Positions 7,978-17,642 of a stretch of 64,000 nucleotides of DNA are shown piece after piece (position 1 is the first letter of the stretch; the number at the start of each line of letters is the position of its first letter). Position numbers and translations under genes: made by a program. The DNA is taken from NCBI RefSeq assembly GCF_900079725.1, contig NZ_LT599032.1:370948-434947 (forward strand), given 5' to 3'. Source of the stretch: an uncultured Dysgonomonas sp. Lineage in GTDB: Bacteria; Bacteroidota; Bacteroidia; Bacteroidales; Dysgonomonadaceae. A model generated the notes under the pieces. That model had not been told where the DNA came from. It did not search any database and worked only from the letters and a program-made list of their open reading frames with translations.

Positions 7978-10746
7978 TTAATTCCAACTAAACAGTTTAA
8001 TAATATCTTGCATTTTTTCAATAATGCTTTTTTTCTTCGCTTGGTTTTCCCTAAATGTTAATATCAGTGGTTCAATCGCCCTTTTGATAATTTCATTCTT
8101 GGGTTTACCAAGATACTCAAATTCTGTGATATATTCATGCAACAATTCTTCGTTGACACCCTCTTCGGCAGCTACTTTTCCAATGGCTTTTGCACGTTCG
8201 GCTATGATATACTTATCTAAATCACTTTCTATATCACTGGGTGTGTCTTTATCCTGTCTACCATCTATATGGATGCGTATAAATTCGTCAATAAGTCTAC
8301 TTTTTGATCTCAAAACAGGATCGCCATTCACTGTGTCGAGCACCGCTTTTCGATCTTTGTTATATGATGCCGACTCTGGGCGCAATTCTTGCAACAAAGC
8401 AAGAATATACATTACATTGATGATGTCACGATGGATAAGCTCCAGCTCAAAATCAATATCCGATAATATGCTTTCGGCATCTGGATTTATTGGTTTAACG
8501 GCAAGTTGATTTGACATATCTAAATATTTGCTCTGAAAGTCAGCAAATAGCTGATCTTTTATCTCTAAAGCATTTCCATTGAATTCATTATATCCTTTCA
8601 TCTGAGTCCGTAGACGGAGCATCGCTCTGAAAAGCATGACGAATGTACGCTTATCTTGTTCCGACTGAAACTCCGATATTGAATCTATTGTGGGGTATTT
8701 TTCTAAAAAACTAATAGCCTGATTATTGAATTCTTCAACTAAGCTTTGGTATGGTTTCATCAAAACTATTTCTGACGAATTGCTATTAGAGTATAGCGAA
8801 ATAGCTGCATCTGTATTCTCTTTCAAATCTCTAAAACAGACTATTTTGCCAAACCGTTTTTTCTCATTCAAAACCCTGTTCGTTCTCGAAAATGCCTGCA
8901 ACAAACCATGATAATTAAGATTCTTGTCTACATAGAGTGTATTTAACCGCTTAGCATCGAATCCTGTGAGAAACATATTTGCTACTAACAAGAGGTCAAT
9001 CTGACGATTTTTCATTCGCTTGTTGATATCATCGTAGTATAGGTTGAAATTATCGGTGTTGAAGTCCGTTCCAAACATCTCGTTATAATCTCGGATATAC
9101 CCCTCCAAAATATCACGTGTGTTGCCATCTGAGACAAAACCCTCGTTCATTCCGGTAAGCTCATCCTCGCTGTCTTCATTTTGAGTATAAGTGAATATTG
9201 TTGCTATTTTTAAATCGTGGTTCCTACTCTTGAATAGATCGTAATATTTTGTAACCATGGGTACGCCCCCAACAGCAAACATCGCATTAAAGTCACGTTC
9301 GTAGGTAGAAGTATTATAGTTGTCCAAGATAAAATCTACAATATCTTCCATACGTTTGTCGCTCATCATTGCCTCTCGCGTATCAATAGATTTGACCTTT
9401 TTGTCATCTTCGTTTCTTTTTTTCCATTTACCATGATATTCCACCAAAAAGCTCAACACATTTTCATCCGCAATAGCATCTTTGATGAGATATTCATGCA
9501 GACGTTCCCCAAAAATATCTTTCGTGGTTCGTCCGTCATTCGCATTTTTAGCAAGAATAGGTGTACCTGTAAATCCAAAATAGCGAATATGATTGAAGAA
9601 ATCTGTTATATTAGTGTGCATATCCCCAAACTGACTCCGATGACACTCATCAAAAATCATCACAATATTTTTTTCTTTCACGTCCTGCAATCCTTTACTA
9701 AACCGTTCTTTTTGAACGGCATTGTTTAGTTTTTGAATTGTGGTAATCATCAACTTTTTGTTTGATTGTAATGCTTTTACAAGGGCTTTGGTGTTATCTG
9801 TACTATCTACAGCTCCAGGTGAAAACGCATCATATTCTTTCTTGGTTTGCGTATCAAGATCATGTCTATCAACAACAAACAGCACCTTATCTATGTCAGG
9901 CATCTCAGAAATTAATTGAGCAGCCTTAAACGATGTTAGTGTCTTTCCCGAACCGGTAGTATGCCAAATATATCCGTTTTTAGTTGAATTGGCAACCTTG
10001 TCAATCAATGCTTCAACAGCATAGTATTGGTACGGACGAAGTATCATAAGACACTTATCTGATTGATGCAATACAACATATTTTGCCAACATTTTACCCA
10101 GTGTGCATTGGTCAAAAAACATCGCTGCAAAAATATCAAGACGGTCTATATGATTGTTTTTGAAATCTGCCCACGGAAATGTGAATTTATATCCCTGATT
10201 AGGATTGTTTGTGAAATATCGGGTATTAACACCATTGGATATTACAAATATCTGAATGTATTTGAATAATCCTTTGAATGCAGTTTTATGATAACGTTGC
10301 ACTTGGCTGTATGCTTGTTTCAGTTCTATACCTCGTTTTTTCAATTCAATCTGAACTAAAGGAAGTCCATTCACTAAAATCGTAACATCATAACGCGACT
10401 TACGGCGTCCTTCGTCTGTGATTTGACTTGATACCTGAAACTCGTTCTTACACCACTCTTGCGTGTTAAGAAATTCGATCCATTTCGTTGTACCATCTTC
10501 ACGAACTAAGGAAAATTTGTCGCGCAACTTGATAGCTTTATCGAATATAGAACCACTTTCGAGATGAATCATTATTCGCCCGAATTCGTCGTCTGAAAGA
10601 ACTATCTTATTGTGATTATCAAGTTGTTTTCGAAAATTGTTAATAAGAGCTTCTTCATCTTCAATTTTTACAGCTTGGTAATTCATCGAAACGAGGGTCT
10701 TTATTAGACCTGATTCTAAAGCTTGTTCGGATTGGGTTGATGTCAT
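7978..10746 (-). CDS. hsdR: Type I restriction enzyme HsdR (endonuclease/translocase subunit)
   Basis: HsdR translocates DNA with an SF2 motor and cuts it far from the recognition site when the target is unmethylated. The N-terminal HSDR_N nuclease has a PD-(D/E)XK-like triad (D120 in SRYDVTI, then E134-L-K136). The motor has Walker A TTGSGKT near residue 265, the DECH box (FDECHRSQFG) near 365, and helicase motif III-like FTGTP. The C-terminal helical region would bind HsdM. Its 922 residues are normal for the family. It starts with ATG at 10746 and is the first gene of the hsdR-DUF5655-hsdM-hsdS operon, divergent from the Fic gene across a 197-bp control region. Confidence 0.96.
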   Translation of the reverse strand: MTSTQSEQALESGLIKTLVSMNYQAVKIEDEEALINNFRKQLDNHNKIVLSDDEFGRIMIHLESGSIFDKAIKLRDKFSLVREDGTTKWIEFLNTQEWCKNEFQVSSQITDEGRRKSRYDVTILVNGLPLVQIELKKRGIELKQAYSQVQRYHKTAFKGLFKYIQIFVISNGVNTRYFTNNPNQGYKFTFPWADFKNNHIDRLDIFAAMFFDQCTLGKMLAKYVVLHQSDKCLMILRPYQYYAVEALIDKVANSTKNGYIWHTTGSGKTLTSFKAAQLISEMPDIDKVLFVVDRHDLDTQTKKEYDAFSPGAVDSTDNTKALVKALQSNKKLMITTIQKLNNAVQKERFSKGLQDVKEKNIVMIFDECHRSQFGDMHTNITDFFNHIRYFGFTGTPILAKNANDGRTTKDIFGERLHEYLIKDAIADENVLSFLVEYHGKWKKRNEDDKKVKSIDTREAMMSDKRMEDIVDFILDNYNTSTYERDFNAMFAVGGVPMVTKYYDLFKSRNHDLKIATIFTYTQNEDSEDELTGMNEGFVSDGNTRDILEGYIRDYNEMFGTDFNTDNFNLYYDDINKRMKNRQIDLLLVANMFLTGFDAKRLNTLYVDKNLNYHGLLQAFSRTNRVLNEKKRFGKIVCFRDLKENTDAAISLYSNSNSSEIVLMKPYQSLVEEFNNQAISFLEKYPTIDSISEFQSEQDKRTFVMLFRAMLRLRTQMKGYNEFNGNALEIKDQLFADFQSKYLDMSNQLAVKPINPDAESILSDIDFELELIHRDIINVMYILALLQELRPESASYNKDRKAVLDTVNGDPVLRSKSRLIDEFIRIHIDGRQDKDTPSDIESDLDKYIIAERAKAIGKVAAEEGVNEELLHEYITEFEYLGKPKNEIIKRAIEPLILTFRENQAKKKSIIEKMQDIIKLFSWN

Positions 10747-10866
10747 TATTTATTATTATTGGCATATTCTTCAAAGGTAAGTATTTGTTGTTAGTTGTCA
10801 AAAACTTTCACTCCTTGAAACCGTTAGTTATTATTAGAGAGAAGAGAGGTATACCCAAACATTTTT

Positions 10867-10928
10867 TGCGGTGAATAAAACTTATATTCTCCGCAAATTT
10901 ACGGAGAATAATTCGTATTTTTACCGCA
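10867..10928. promoter_or_regulatory. Multiple half-site operator candidate between hsdR and fic
   Basis: Within 60 bp upstream of fic there are three clear 9-bp half-sites of one motif: CGGTGAATA (10869-10877, plus), TATTCTCCG (10885-10893, inverted) and CGGAGAATA (10902-10910, plus); the latter two form a perfect 9-bp inverted repeat with an 8-nt spacer. A weaker inverted half-site ends in ACCG at 10926. TGCGGT (10867-10872) also pairs with ACCGCA (10923-10928). The C-terminal winged-helix-like region of the Fic protein is a plausible binder (inference). Confidence 0.55.
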
Positions 10929-10943
10929 TAAATTAATTAAACA

Positions 10944-12050
10944 ATGGCAAAATATATTTACCAATATCCGCAATGGCCTGATTTTAGTTGGGATGACAAA
11001 CAAATTCAACCTATACTTGGAGAGGTTCGTCATCTGCAAGGGAAAATCATCGGTCAAATGAATGTTTTGGGCTTTTCTTTGAAAGAGACAACTTCATTAG
11101 CTACATTAACCGAAGATGTTATTAAGTCATCTGAGATTGAGGGAGAAAGGCTTAATTACGATCAAGTACGTTCTTCGATTGCGCGTCGTTTGGGAATTGA
11201 AACAGCTGGGATGGTAGCTTCGAACAGATATGTGGAAGGTGTTGTTGACATGATGCTTGATGCAACGCAAAACTATCAAAAACCAATTGATAACGAGCGA
11301 CTTTTCGGATGGCATGCAGCATTGTTTCCTACAGGTAGAAGTGGTATGCAAAAAATTGAGGTGGGGCAATATCGCACAGGAGAAATGCAGGTAGTTTCGG
11401 GGGCGATGGGTAAAGAAAAAGTACATTTTGAAGCTCCGCCTGCAGAGAGTGTTCCCAAAGAGATGGATTTGTTTATTACGTGGCTCAATAGTGATACAAA
11501 GTTAGATTCTGTATTAAAATCTGCTATCGCTCACTTTTGGTTCATTATTATACATCCTTTTGATGATGGTAATGGTCGTATTGCTCGAGCAATATCCGAT
11601 CTCTTACTTGCACGTTCTGATAATAGTAACCAGCGGTTTTACAGTTTGTCGAGCCAAATACTTGCACAAAAAAAGAGATATTACGAGATGTTGCAGAAAG
11701 TGCAACACAGCAGTGGAGATATTACTCCTTGGTTTAAGTGGTATCTTGATTGTTTATATGATGCACTCGATGTTACTGCTTTGACTTTAAAAAAAGTTTT
11801 ATCTAAGTCCAATTTTTGGGAGCAATATAAAGATATACAATTCAATCATCGTCAAAACTTGATTCTCAATAAGGTCTTGGATGGCTTTGACGGTAAACTC
11901 ACATCATCGAAGTGGGCAAAGATAGCAAAATGTTCATCTGACACGGCTCTTCGTGACATTCAGGATTTGATTTCGAAAGGTATACTTCGCAAAGAGGCAC
12001 AAGGTGGGCGGAGTACTAATTACGAACTTGGTTTTGATGTTGAAGAATAA
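10944..12050 (+). CDS. Fic family protein, DUF4172 type with C-terminal winged helix
   Basis: Fic enzymes usually transfer AMP from ATP to a hydroxyl side chain of a target protein. The catalytic loop HPFDDGNGR starts at H204 and is intact. An inhibitory helix motif of the form SxxxEG (SSEIEG, near residue 57) lies N-terminal to the Fic core, so this is a class II, self-inhibited enzyme. The first about 80 residues (YIYQYPQWPDFSW) match the DUF4172 lead domain, and the last about 60 (SSKWAKIAKCSSDTALRDIQ) look like a winged helix. It is divergent from the hsdR operon. Fic genes often sit beside type I RM genes, but no functional link is proven. Substrate unknown. Confidence 0.93.
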   Translation: MAKYIYQYPQWPDFSWDDKQIQPILGEVRHLQGKIIGQMNVLGFSLKETTSLATLTEDVIKSSEIEGERLNYDQVRSSIARRLGIETAGMVASNRYVEGVVDMMLDATQNYQKPIDNERLFGWHAALFPTGRSGMQKIEVGQYRTGEMQVVSGAMGKEKVHFEAPPAESVPKEMDLFITWLNSDTKLDSVLKSAIAHFWFIIIHPFDDGNGRIARAISDLLLARSDNSNQRFYSLSSQILAQKKRYYEMLQKVQHSSGDITPWFKWYLDCLYDALDVTALTLKKVLSKSNFWEQYKDIQFNHRQNLILNKVLDGFDGKLTSSKWAKIAKCSSDTALRDIQDLISKGILRKEAQGGRSTNYELGFDVEE

Positions 12051-12085
12051 CTTGGTTTAGTATCTCTGAAATAGACTATTTTGAT

Positions 12086-12093
12086 TATATTTG
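12086..12093 (+). promoter_or_regulatory. Bacteroidetes -7 element without an obvious plus-strand gene
   Basis: TATATTTG followed by CAG matches TAnnTTTG. The next 130 bp hold no plausible coding frame, only AT-rich sequence with two GGAGGA-like strings (about 12158-12174). It may be a relic or a small RNA start; no clear -33 element. Confidence 0.3.
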
Positions 12094-12228
12094 CAGTGAC
12101 AATAAAGCGTTCTTTAATAGTATTGTAACTTGTTGATAATCAACCCACCTATCAAAAGGAGGACTTTTAGGAGGATTTAATTTTCGAGGTGTTATAAATA
12201 CTTGAATATAAGGTGATTGTACGTGAGA

Positions 12229-12957
12229 CTATTTGTCCCGTCCAGCATCATAACGTTGAAGTTCTACGAATTCTTCTGCTGTTTTATTTCCGGCATATTT
12301 ATCAAGAAACGCCTCCTGTGCTCTGATCATTGGCGTAAAATAATGATCTGTCCAGCAAGTTTCGGGTAAGATAAAGGTGGCAACGGGCATATATCCCGCA
12401 GTCTGTATTTGAGCTACTTTATTGGAAATCGTATTCATTTCAGGGAAATGCGGCATACAATAATTTTCAATTTCTGCCGGACGCTTTTCTGTAAACCAGG
12501 CACTTTCAGTTACAGCTATATATCCCCCCGATCTCAGAAACTTACGCCACTCTCTCAGCCCCCGTTCAAAACCGATATTATAAATAGCTCCTTCACACCA
12601 GATCAGGTCTAACTCCTCATTCTGGAAAGGAAGATTATCCATTGAACGTACAATACCTTTCACCCGGCCCTGAAGATTCAAATCTTTGGAATTACAATTG
12701 AGCCGGTCAATGAATTGAGGAAAAAGATCGAAACCTGTAATCTGTCCGGGTATATGCTGAGCCAGCGCCATAGTCTGCCCGCCGGTTCCACAACCGATGT
12801 CAGCAATAAAGGATTTGTCGGTAAGATTATCTATAAAGCTCAATGCTTTCAGGGTTATTTCAGGGCTACCGGGCCCTTGACGTTTCATTTTTAAAAAGAA
12901 TTCACAGATAAAATTAAAATCGAATTCGTGAATAGTGGTAATATTTTCGTTACTCAT
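12229..12957 (-). CDS. Class I SAM-dependent methyltransferase
   Basis: The protein has a Rossmann-type SAM-binding core with motif [12 protein letters not shown] followed by the acidic end of strand 2 (ITGFDLFP), and motif IV-like [16 protein letters not shown] take ATG 12957 ([12 protein letters not shown], 242 residues) as start; the frame extends to 13017 but the extra 20 residues look unrelated. The substrate cannot be told from sequence; the fold is that of small-molecule (methyltransferase type 11) enzymes. It stands alone, with about 180 bp to fic and 470 bp to the next coding remnant. Confidence 0.85.
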   Translation of the reverse strand: MSNENITTIHEFDFNFICEFFLKMKRQGPGSPEITLKALSFIDNLTDKSFIADIGCGTGGQTMALAQHIPGQITGFDLFPQFIDRLNCNSKDLNLQGRVKGIVRSMDNLPFQNEELDLIWCEGAIYNIGFERGLREWRKFLRSGGYIAVTESAWFTEKRPAEIENYCMPHFPEMNTISNKVAQIQTAGYMPVATFILPETCWTDHYFTPMIRAQEAFLDKYAGNKTAEEFVELQRYDAGRDK

Positions 12958-13427
12958 TGTTGTAATGTATGTAGCATACAAGGAAAGCATAGCAATGCTT
13001 TTGATCACTGTACGCAAGATTAAAAACTATAATTATAAATAATAGAAAATCACTCTCAAAAGGAGTTATCCGAGAGTAAACGAAAGGACAATCTGTATAA
13101 GAAATACAAATTGTTTACTAAACCAAATCCGTTTTAAGTAAATTACGTGTCATGTTGCAAAGGTATGAAAAAATAATTAATGGTGAGAACTTATAATATT
13201 TTCTAACAAATAAACAATCCCGGAGGAAGATCGAGGGCATTAGCTTGCTTCTAGATATTAGACTATATACCTAATTAATAACCTAAATTCAAATCCCCGA
13301 ATAAAAAAGTATAATGGGATTCCTGATTTTCAAGATCATTTATAACTTTTAAAAACTTACTGACACACTGTTGTCAACCTTGTATAATATTTTTGCATCA
13401 ATAATCGAAATCCAAAAACATTAGAAT
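12958..13427. other. Non-coding stretch between methyltransferase and VOC remnant
   Basis: AT-rich sequence with no frame of coding character. It must hold the methyltransferase promoter (minus strand), and it holds the -7 element of the VOC remnant at its right end. Confidence 0.6.
13388..13395 (+). promoter_or_regulatory. -7 promoter element of the truncated VOC gene
   Basis: TATTTTTG followed by C matches TAnnTTTG and lies 33 bp before the ATG at 13428. No -33 element at standard spacing is clear. Confidence 0.45.
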
Positions 13428-13541
13428 ATGAAACTTAAATCTTACTTAGTATTTAATGGTAATACAAAAGAAGTACTAAATTTTTACGCAAAAGTATTTA
13501 ATGGGACGAAAAGCGGCTGGACTTTCGCTGAAATACCTTAA
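13428..13541 (+). pseudogene. Truncated VOC/PhnB-like (glyoxalase superfamily) gene
   Basis: The 37 codons encode MKLKSYLVFNGNTKEVLNFY and a short continuation to AEIP, then TAA. The start is the characteristic first strand-helix of PhnB/3-demethylubiquinone-methyltransferase-like VOC proteins (NTKEVLNFYAKVF), which are normally about 140 residues. The rest is absent, and the stop lies 8 bp from the nadC stop on the other strand. It reads as the 5' relic left by a deletion. The remaining promoter and intact start suggest the loss is recent (inference). Confidence 0.65.
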
Positions 13542-13549
13542 TTAGTTAC

Positions 13550-14410
13550 TTAGAAAGCTTTCAGGCTCAGGTCAATATTCGGAGCAGCATATATTATCGC
13601 TCCCGAAGAGATATAATCCACACCCGTTTCGGCTATTGCATGCACTGATTCTTTCGTGATTCCACCCGACGCCTCTACCTTAACAGCACCATCAATGAGC
13701 TGTACCGCCGCTGCCATTTCAAACAGTGACATGTTATCCAGCATAATCACATCCACTGCATTTGTAGCCAACGCTTCTTTCACTTCGTTAAGATTACGGG
13801 TCTCCACTTCTATTTGCAGATCTTTTCCTATCTCTTTCAGATATTTCACTGTAGCTTCCACAGCTTTGGTTATACTTCCGGCATAATCGTTATGATTATC
13901 TTTCAGCATTATCATATCAAAAAGCCCGTAACGGTGATTCTTTCCCCCGCCGATATACACAGCCCATTTTTCACACATACGGAAGATAGGAGATGTTTTG
14001 CGGGTGTCGAGTATGCGGGTATCGGTATCGGCCAATAACTCCACCATTTCGTGCGTATAAGTAGCTATGCCGCTCATGCGTTGCATACAGTTGAGAACCA
14101 GTCGTTCCATTGTAAGGATAGAACGCGCCGAACCGGATACAATGAAAGCAATATCGCCTTCCTTCACGCTATCCCCATCATTCTTATATACTTCTATCTC
14201 CAGGCTCTTATCATAATAATGAAATATCTCCTGAGCAAGATCTACACCAGCCAGAATACAGTCATGCTTGATTAGCAGTCGTGCTCTCTGTTTCAAACCG
14301 ACAGGGACACTGGCTAAAGTAGAGTGATCACCGTCTCCGATATCTTCTTTTATAGCTTCATCTATAAAATGATATAGTCTTTCATCCGTTACATAAGGTG
14401 GTCTATTCAT
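13550..14410 (-). CDS. nadC: Nicotinate-nucleotide diphosphorylase (quinolinate phosphoribosyltransferase)
   Basis: NadC converts quinolinate and PRPP to nicotinate mononucleotide, CO2 and PPi. The 286-residue protein has the family's key stretches: the N-terminal EDIGDGDHST, the arginine/lysine-rich substrate loop LDTRKTSP, the GGGKNHRYGL motif, MLKDNH, the EVETRN strand and the C-terminal barrel glycine motif EASGGI. Its ATG (14410) overlaps the nadB stop as ATGA, so translation is likely coupled. It is the last gene of a nadA-nadB-nadC operon on the minus strand. Confidence 0.97.
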   Translation of the reverse strand: MNRPPYVTDERLYHFIDEAIKEDIGDGDHSTLASVPVGLKQRARLLIKHDCILAGVDLAQEIFHYYDKSLEIEVYKNDGDSVKEGDIAFIVSGSARSILTMERLVLNCMQRMSGIATYTHEMVELLADTDTRILDTRKTSPIFRMCEKWAVYIGGGKNHRYGLFDMIMLKDNHNDYAGSITKAVEATVKYLKEIGKDLQIEVETRNLNEVKEALATNAVDVIMLDNMSLFEMAAAVQLIDGAVKVEASGGITKESVHAIAETGVDYISSGAIIYAAPNIDLSLKAF

Positions 14411-15987
14411 TTCTTATCCAAATCTTTATTATAAAATGTACCTCTATTTTCTGTTTGTTCCATACTTTGGGTTATTATCAGAAAGGCGACACTTACCAGA
14501 TTACGCAACTCTGATAACTGGGGTGACAAAATGGAAAAGTTATATATTTCTTTCACCGACCTGTATATCTCTTCCTCTTTCTGTTTTGCCAACTTTAGGC
14601 GTCTATTACTACGAACTATACCCACGAGGTCACTCATCAATGTCTGTAATTCTTTGCGCAGATAATTCAGTAATACCATTTCCTCATTTACTTTCATTCC
14701 TTCCTGATCCCATTCCGGAATTTTATGAAGCTGTTCATAGTTAAAGTTGTCCTCACGCAGTCGTTCCAACGTTTTCACAGCTGCACGATGACCGAACACC
14801 AACGCTTCGAGCAAGGAATTCGATGCCAAACGATTTGCGCCGTGCAATCCCGTATTGGAACATTCGCCTACAGCAAACATATTTTTAATTGTGCTTTGTC
14901 CGAACAGGTCTACATCTATACCTCCACACAGATAATGGCTGGCAGGTACAACAGGTATCAAATCCCTGAACATATCCAGTCCGGCATCTTTACACTGCTT
15001 GTAGATATTTGGAAAATGTTCCATGAACTTACCCTGGTTTAGATGGCGACAGTCGAGACATACATAATCGTCTCCTCGCAGCTTCATTTCGCTATCGATA
15101 GCACGGGCCACAATATCACGCGATGCCAACTCTTCCCTGTCATCATATTTATGCATGAATGCTTCTCCCGATGCAGTGCATAGTTTTGCACCAAAACCTC
15201 TTACAGCCTCCGAAATCAATGGCAATTGCCCGGTGGTAAGGCTATAAAATGCAGTAGGATGAAACTGGATGAACTGCATATTACTGATTCTGGCTTTCGC
15301 TCTGTGTGCCAGACCTATACCATCTCCTGTAGCGATTATCGGATTGGTTGTATTCTTATATACATGTCCGCAGCCACCTGTTGCCATAAGTGTTATTTTG
15401 GCGGACATCTTCTTTATGCGTTGCGTCTTCAGATCGAGGACGTAAGCTCCGTAACAGTTCAGATTATATTTATCGAATGATTCACCCGGAATATGATGTT
15501 CCGTAATAAGGTCTATCACATAATGATGATTGAGCAGCTCCACATTAGGTAACCGCTCAATAGCTTTCAACAAAGCTCTTTCTATCTCTGCTCCGGTAAT
15601 ATCTTTATAATGTACTACACGATTTTCTGTATGGCCGCCTTCACGTCCCAAATCATATGCCTGAAACTCATTTTTGTCGAAGTTAGCCCCCCACTCCACT
15701 ATTTCGCGAATACGTTCAGGCCCTTCGGTCACCACTACTTCCACAGCTTCCCTTTTGCATAATCCGTCTCCGGCACGTAGGGTATCTTCGATATGTTTTT
15801 CGAAACTATCTTTTGTAAAATCCGTTACAACAGCTACACCACCCTGGGCATACTTTGTATTCGACTCCTCATCATCCGATTTGGTTATGACTGTAACTTT
15901 AGCATCCGGTTTCTGCTGCGCTATTTTCATCGCATAAGAAAGTCCTGATATGCCTGAGCCGATTACAAGAACATCTGTATAAATCAT
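14407..15987 (-). CDS. nadB: L-aspartate oxidase
   Basis: NadB oxidises L-aspartate to iminoaspartate, the substrate of NadA. The N-terminus carries the FAD dinucleotide fold (VLVIGSGISGLSYA), then the TKYAQGGVAVV motif with the substrate region, HPTAFY, and the C-terminal FAD loop GLHGANRLASNSLLEALVFG. Length (526) is usual. It begins 102 bp after nadA and overlaps nadC by 4 bp, so the three genes form one operon for de novo quinolinate synthesis. Confidence 0.97.
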   Translation of the reverse strand: MIYTDVLVIGSGISGLSYAMKIAQQKPDAKVTVITKSDDEESNTKYAQGGVAVVTDFTKDSFEKHIEDTLRAGDGLCKREAVEVVVTEGPERIREIVEWGANFDKNEFQAYDLGREGGHTENRVVHYKDITGAEIERALLKAIERLPNVELLNHHYVIDLITEHHIPGESFDKYNLNCYGAYVLDLKTQRIKKMSAKITLMATGGCGHVYKNTTNPIIATGDGIGLAHRAKARISNMQFIQFHPTAFYSLTTGQLPLISEAVRGFGAKLCTASGEAFMHKYDDREELASRDIVARAIDSEMKLRGDDYVCLDCRHLNQGKFMEHFPNIYKQCKDAGLDMFRDLIPVVPASHYLCGGIDVDLFGQSTIKNMFAVGECSNTGLHGANRLASNSLLEALVFGHRAAVKTLERLREDNFNYEQLHKIPEWDQEGMKVNEEMVLLNYLRKELQTLMSDLVGIVRSNRRLKLAKQKEEEIYRSVKEIYNFSILSPQLSELRNLVSVAFLIITQSMEQTENRGTFYNKDLDKK

Positions 15988-15992
15988 TCTAT

Positions 15993-16082
15993 AAATTAAA
16001 AAATTATGAATGAAGAATTATGAATTATGAATTACTTAGCGTCTGTGCCATTTTTCATTCTTAATTCTTAATTCTTAATTTC
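15993..16082. repeat. AT-rich imperfect inverted repeat between nadA and nadB
   Basis: Tandem short units (GAATTATGAATTATGAATTA on one side, TTCATTCTTAATTCTTAATT on the other) can fold on each other and enclose the words CTTAGCGTCTGTGCC (16035-16049). Similar strings recur at 21840-21875 and 60306-60327, so this is part of a dispersed intergenic sequence style. Effect on nadB expression unknown. Confidence 0.55.
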
Positions 16083-16089
16083 CTATTAT

Positions 16090-17094
16090 CTACTTAATTG
16101 CTTTCGAAAGTTCCAGCATCTTATTTATCGGACGCAGTGCCTTAATGCGTATTTCTTCATCCATCAGGATTTCAGGAAGTTCGTATTTCATGCATAAATA
16201 CAATTTTTCCATTGTATTCAATTTCATGAAATGACATTCACTGCAATTACATTTATCATCGATAGTAAGTGCCGGAATAAGTTTCTTTCCGGGCGCCCGT
16301 TTACGCATCTCGTGCAATATACCTTCTTCGGTGGCTACAATAAATTCCTCTGCCGCATCATTTACTACATAATTAAGCAGATTTGCAGTAGAACCGATAT
16401 AATGTGCAACCTGTAATACAGGTTTCTGAGCTTCAGGGTGTGCTATTAACTTCGCCTTCGGATGATTCAGCATTTGCTCTGCAATCCTTTCCAATGAAAA
16501 AGCTTCGTGCACAATGCAAGCTCCATCCCAAAGTATCATATCACGACCTGTCACCTGATTGATATATCGTCCCAGATTTTTATCAGGAGCAAATATTATT
16601 TTTTGCTCTTCAGGCAGCGAATTTATAATATGCTCGGCATTGGATGAAGTTACTATGATGTCGCTTTCGGCTTTTACGCCCGAGTCACAGTTGATATAGC
16701 TTACCACAATCGCTCCGGGATGTTTCTTTTTCAACTCTCTCAAACCTTCTCCTGAACAGGAATCTGCTAATGAACACCCGGCCAACAAATCAGGTAATAT
16801 CACTTTCTTGGTCGGATTAAGTATTTTAGCAGTCTCCGCCATAAAGTGAACACCACAGAAAACAATCATGTCTGCATCCGTTTTTTCGGCTGCACGTGCC
16901 AATTGCAGGCTGTCGCCAAGAAAATCAGCTATATCCTGAATGTCTCCTGTCTGATAATAATGAGCGAGAATTATAGCATTCTTCTCTTTCCGCATACGGT
17001 TGATCTCTTCTATCAGGTCTATCCCCTTTGGTATTTCCATATTCAGATAGCCTTTTACTGGTAGTAATTCAACCGCTTTATCGAATGTTGTCAT
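16090..17094 (-). CDS. nadA: Quinolinate synthase
   Basis: NadA condenses iminoaspartate with dihydroxyacetone phosphate to give quinolinate, using a [4Fe-4S] cluster. The three conserved cysteines are visible: C80 (VFCGVHFM), C193 (DGACIVHE) and C287 (CSECHFM). The HYYQTGDIQDIADFLGDS segment and the histidine in HPEAQKP are also typical. Length 334 suits the family. First gene of the nadABC operon; its promoter lies in the region upstream of 17094. No NAD-responsive regulator is adjacent. Confidence 0.97.
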   Translation of the reverse strand: MTTFDKAVELLPVKGYLNMEIPKGIDLIEEINRMRKEKNAIILAHYYQTGDIQDIADFLGDSLQLARAAEKTDADMIVFCGVHFMAETAKILNPTKKVILPDLLAGCSLADSCSGEGLRELKKKHPGAIVVSYINCDSGVKAESDIIVTSSNAEHIINSLPEEQKIIFAPDKNLGRYINQVTGRDMILWDGACIVHEAFSLERIAEQMLNHPKAKLIAHPEAQKPVLQVAHYIGSTANLLNYVVNDAAEEFIVATEEGILHEMRKRAPGKKLIPALTIDDKCNCSECHFMKLNTMEKLYLCMKYELPEILMDEEIRIKALRPINKMLELSKAIK

Positions 17095-17642
17095 ATCTTT
17101 TGTGAAATAGAATTACTCGTTTTTTTAGTAAATAAGTATTGTAAAACATTTATCATTAAGCTCTTCAACTATAGCTGCTTCAAATATGCTTTAGTTTTTA
17201 AGTTTAGCAAACAAAAATACTTATAAAAACTGATTTATCCGAAAATCGGATGTATAAATGAAAGGCTTGTACATTAGCTCCTGTTACTATTATCCGCAAG
17301 AAATAACATCTCAAGTATCCATGCAATTACATTTTAACTAAAAATCAATTGAAACGCTCTTTTAATTAACCTTTATTTTCATTATATAGTTAAAAGGTAA
17401 CAGATGTAACAGTTTTTCCTAACTTTCCTGTTTGTTACTTTCTTCGTTATCAAAACACCACAATAAAATTCCAGCATAATCATTTCAAAGAACCTTCAGC
17501 ATATAATTTCTATGTATAGATAAACAAAAAGAAATATTATAAATCATTCTGCGGTTTATTATAGAGATTAAATAGTTGTATTTAAACGTTGTATTCTTTT
17601 CATAAGTATAAGCATTCTTTGTAAAAACTGTTATCATTCGGA
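17095..17642. other. Non-coding region upstream of nadA
   Basis: About 550 bp of AT-rich sequence without coding frames. It must hold the nadA promoter (minus strand). At 17387-17412 it carries one copy, in minus orientation, of a dispersed doubled motif (reverse complement reads CTGTTACATCTGTTACCTTT) that recurs at 37217, 37315 and 60150. Confidence 0.6.
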
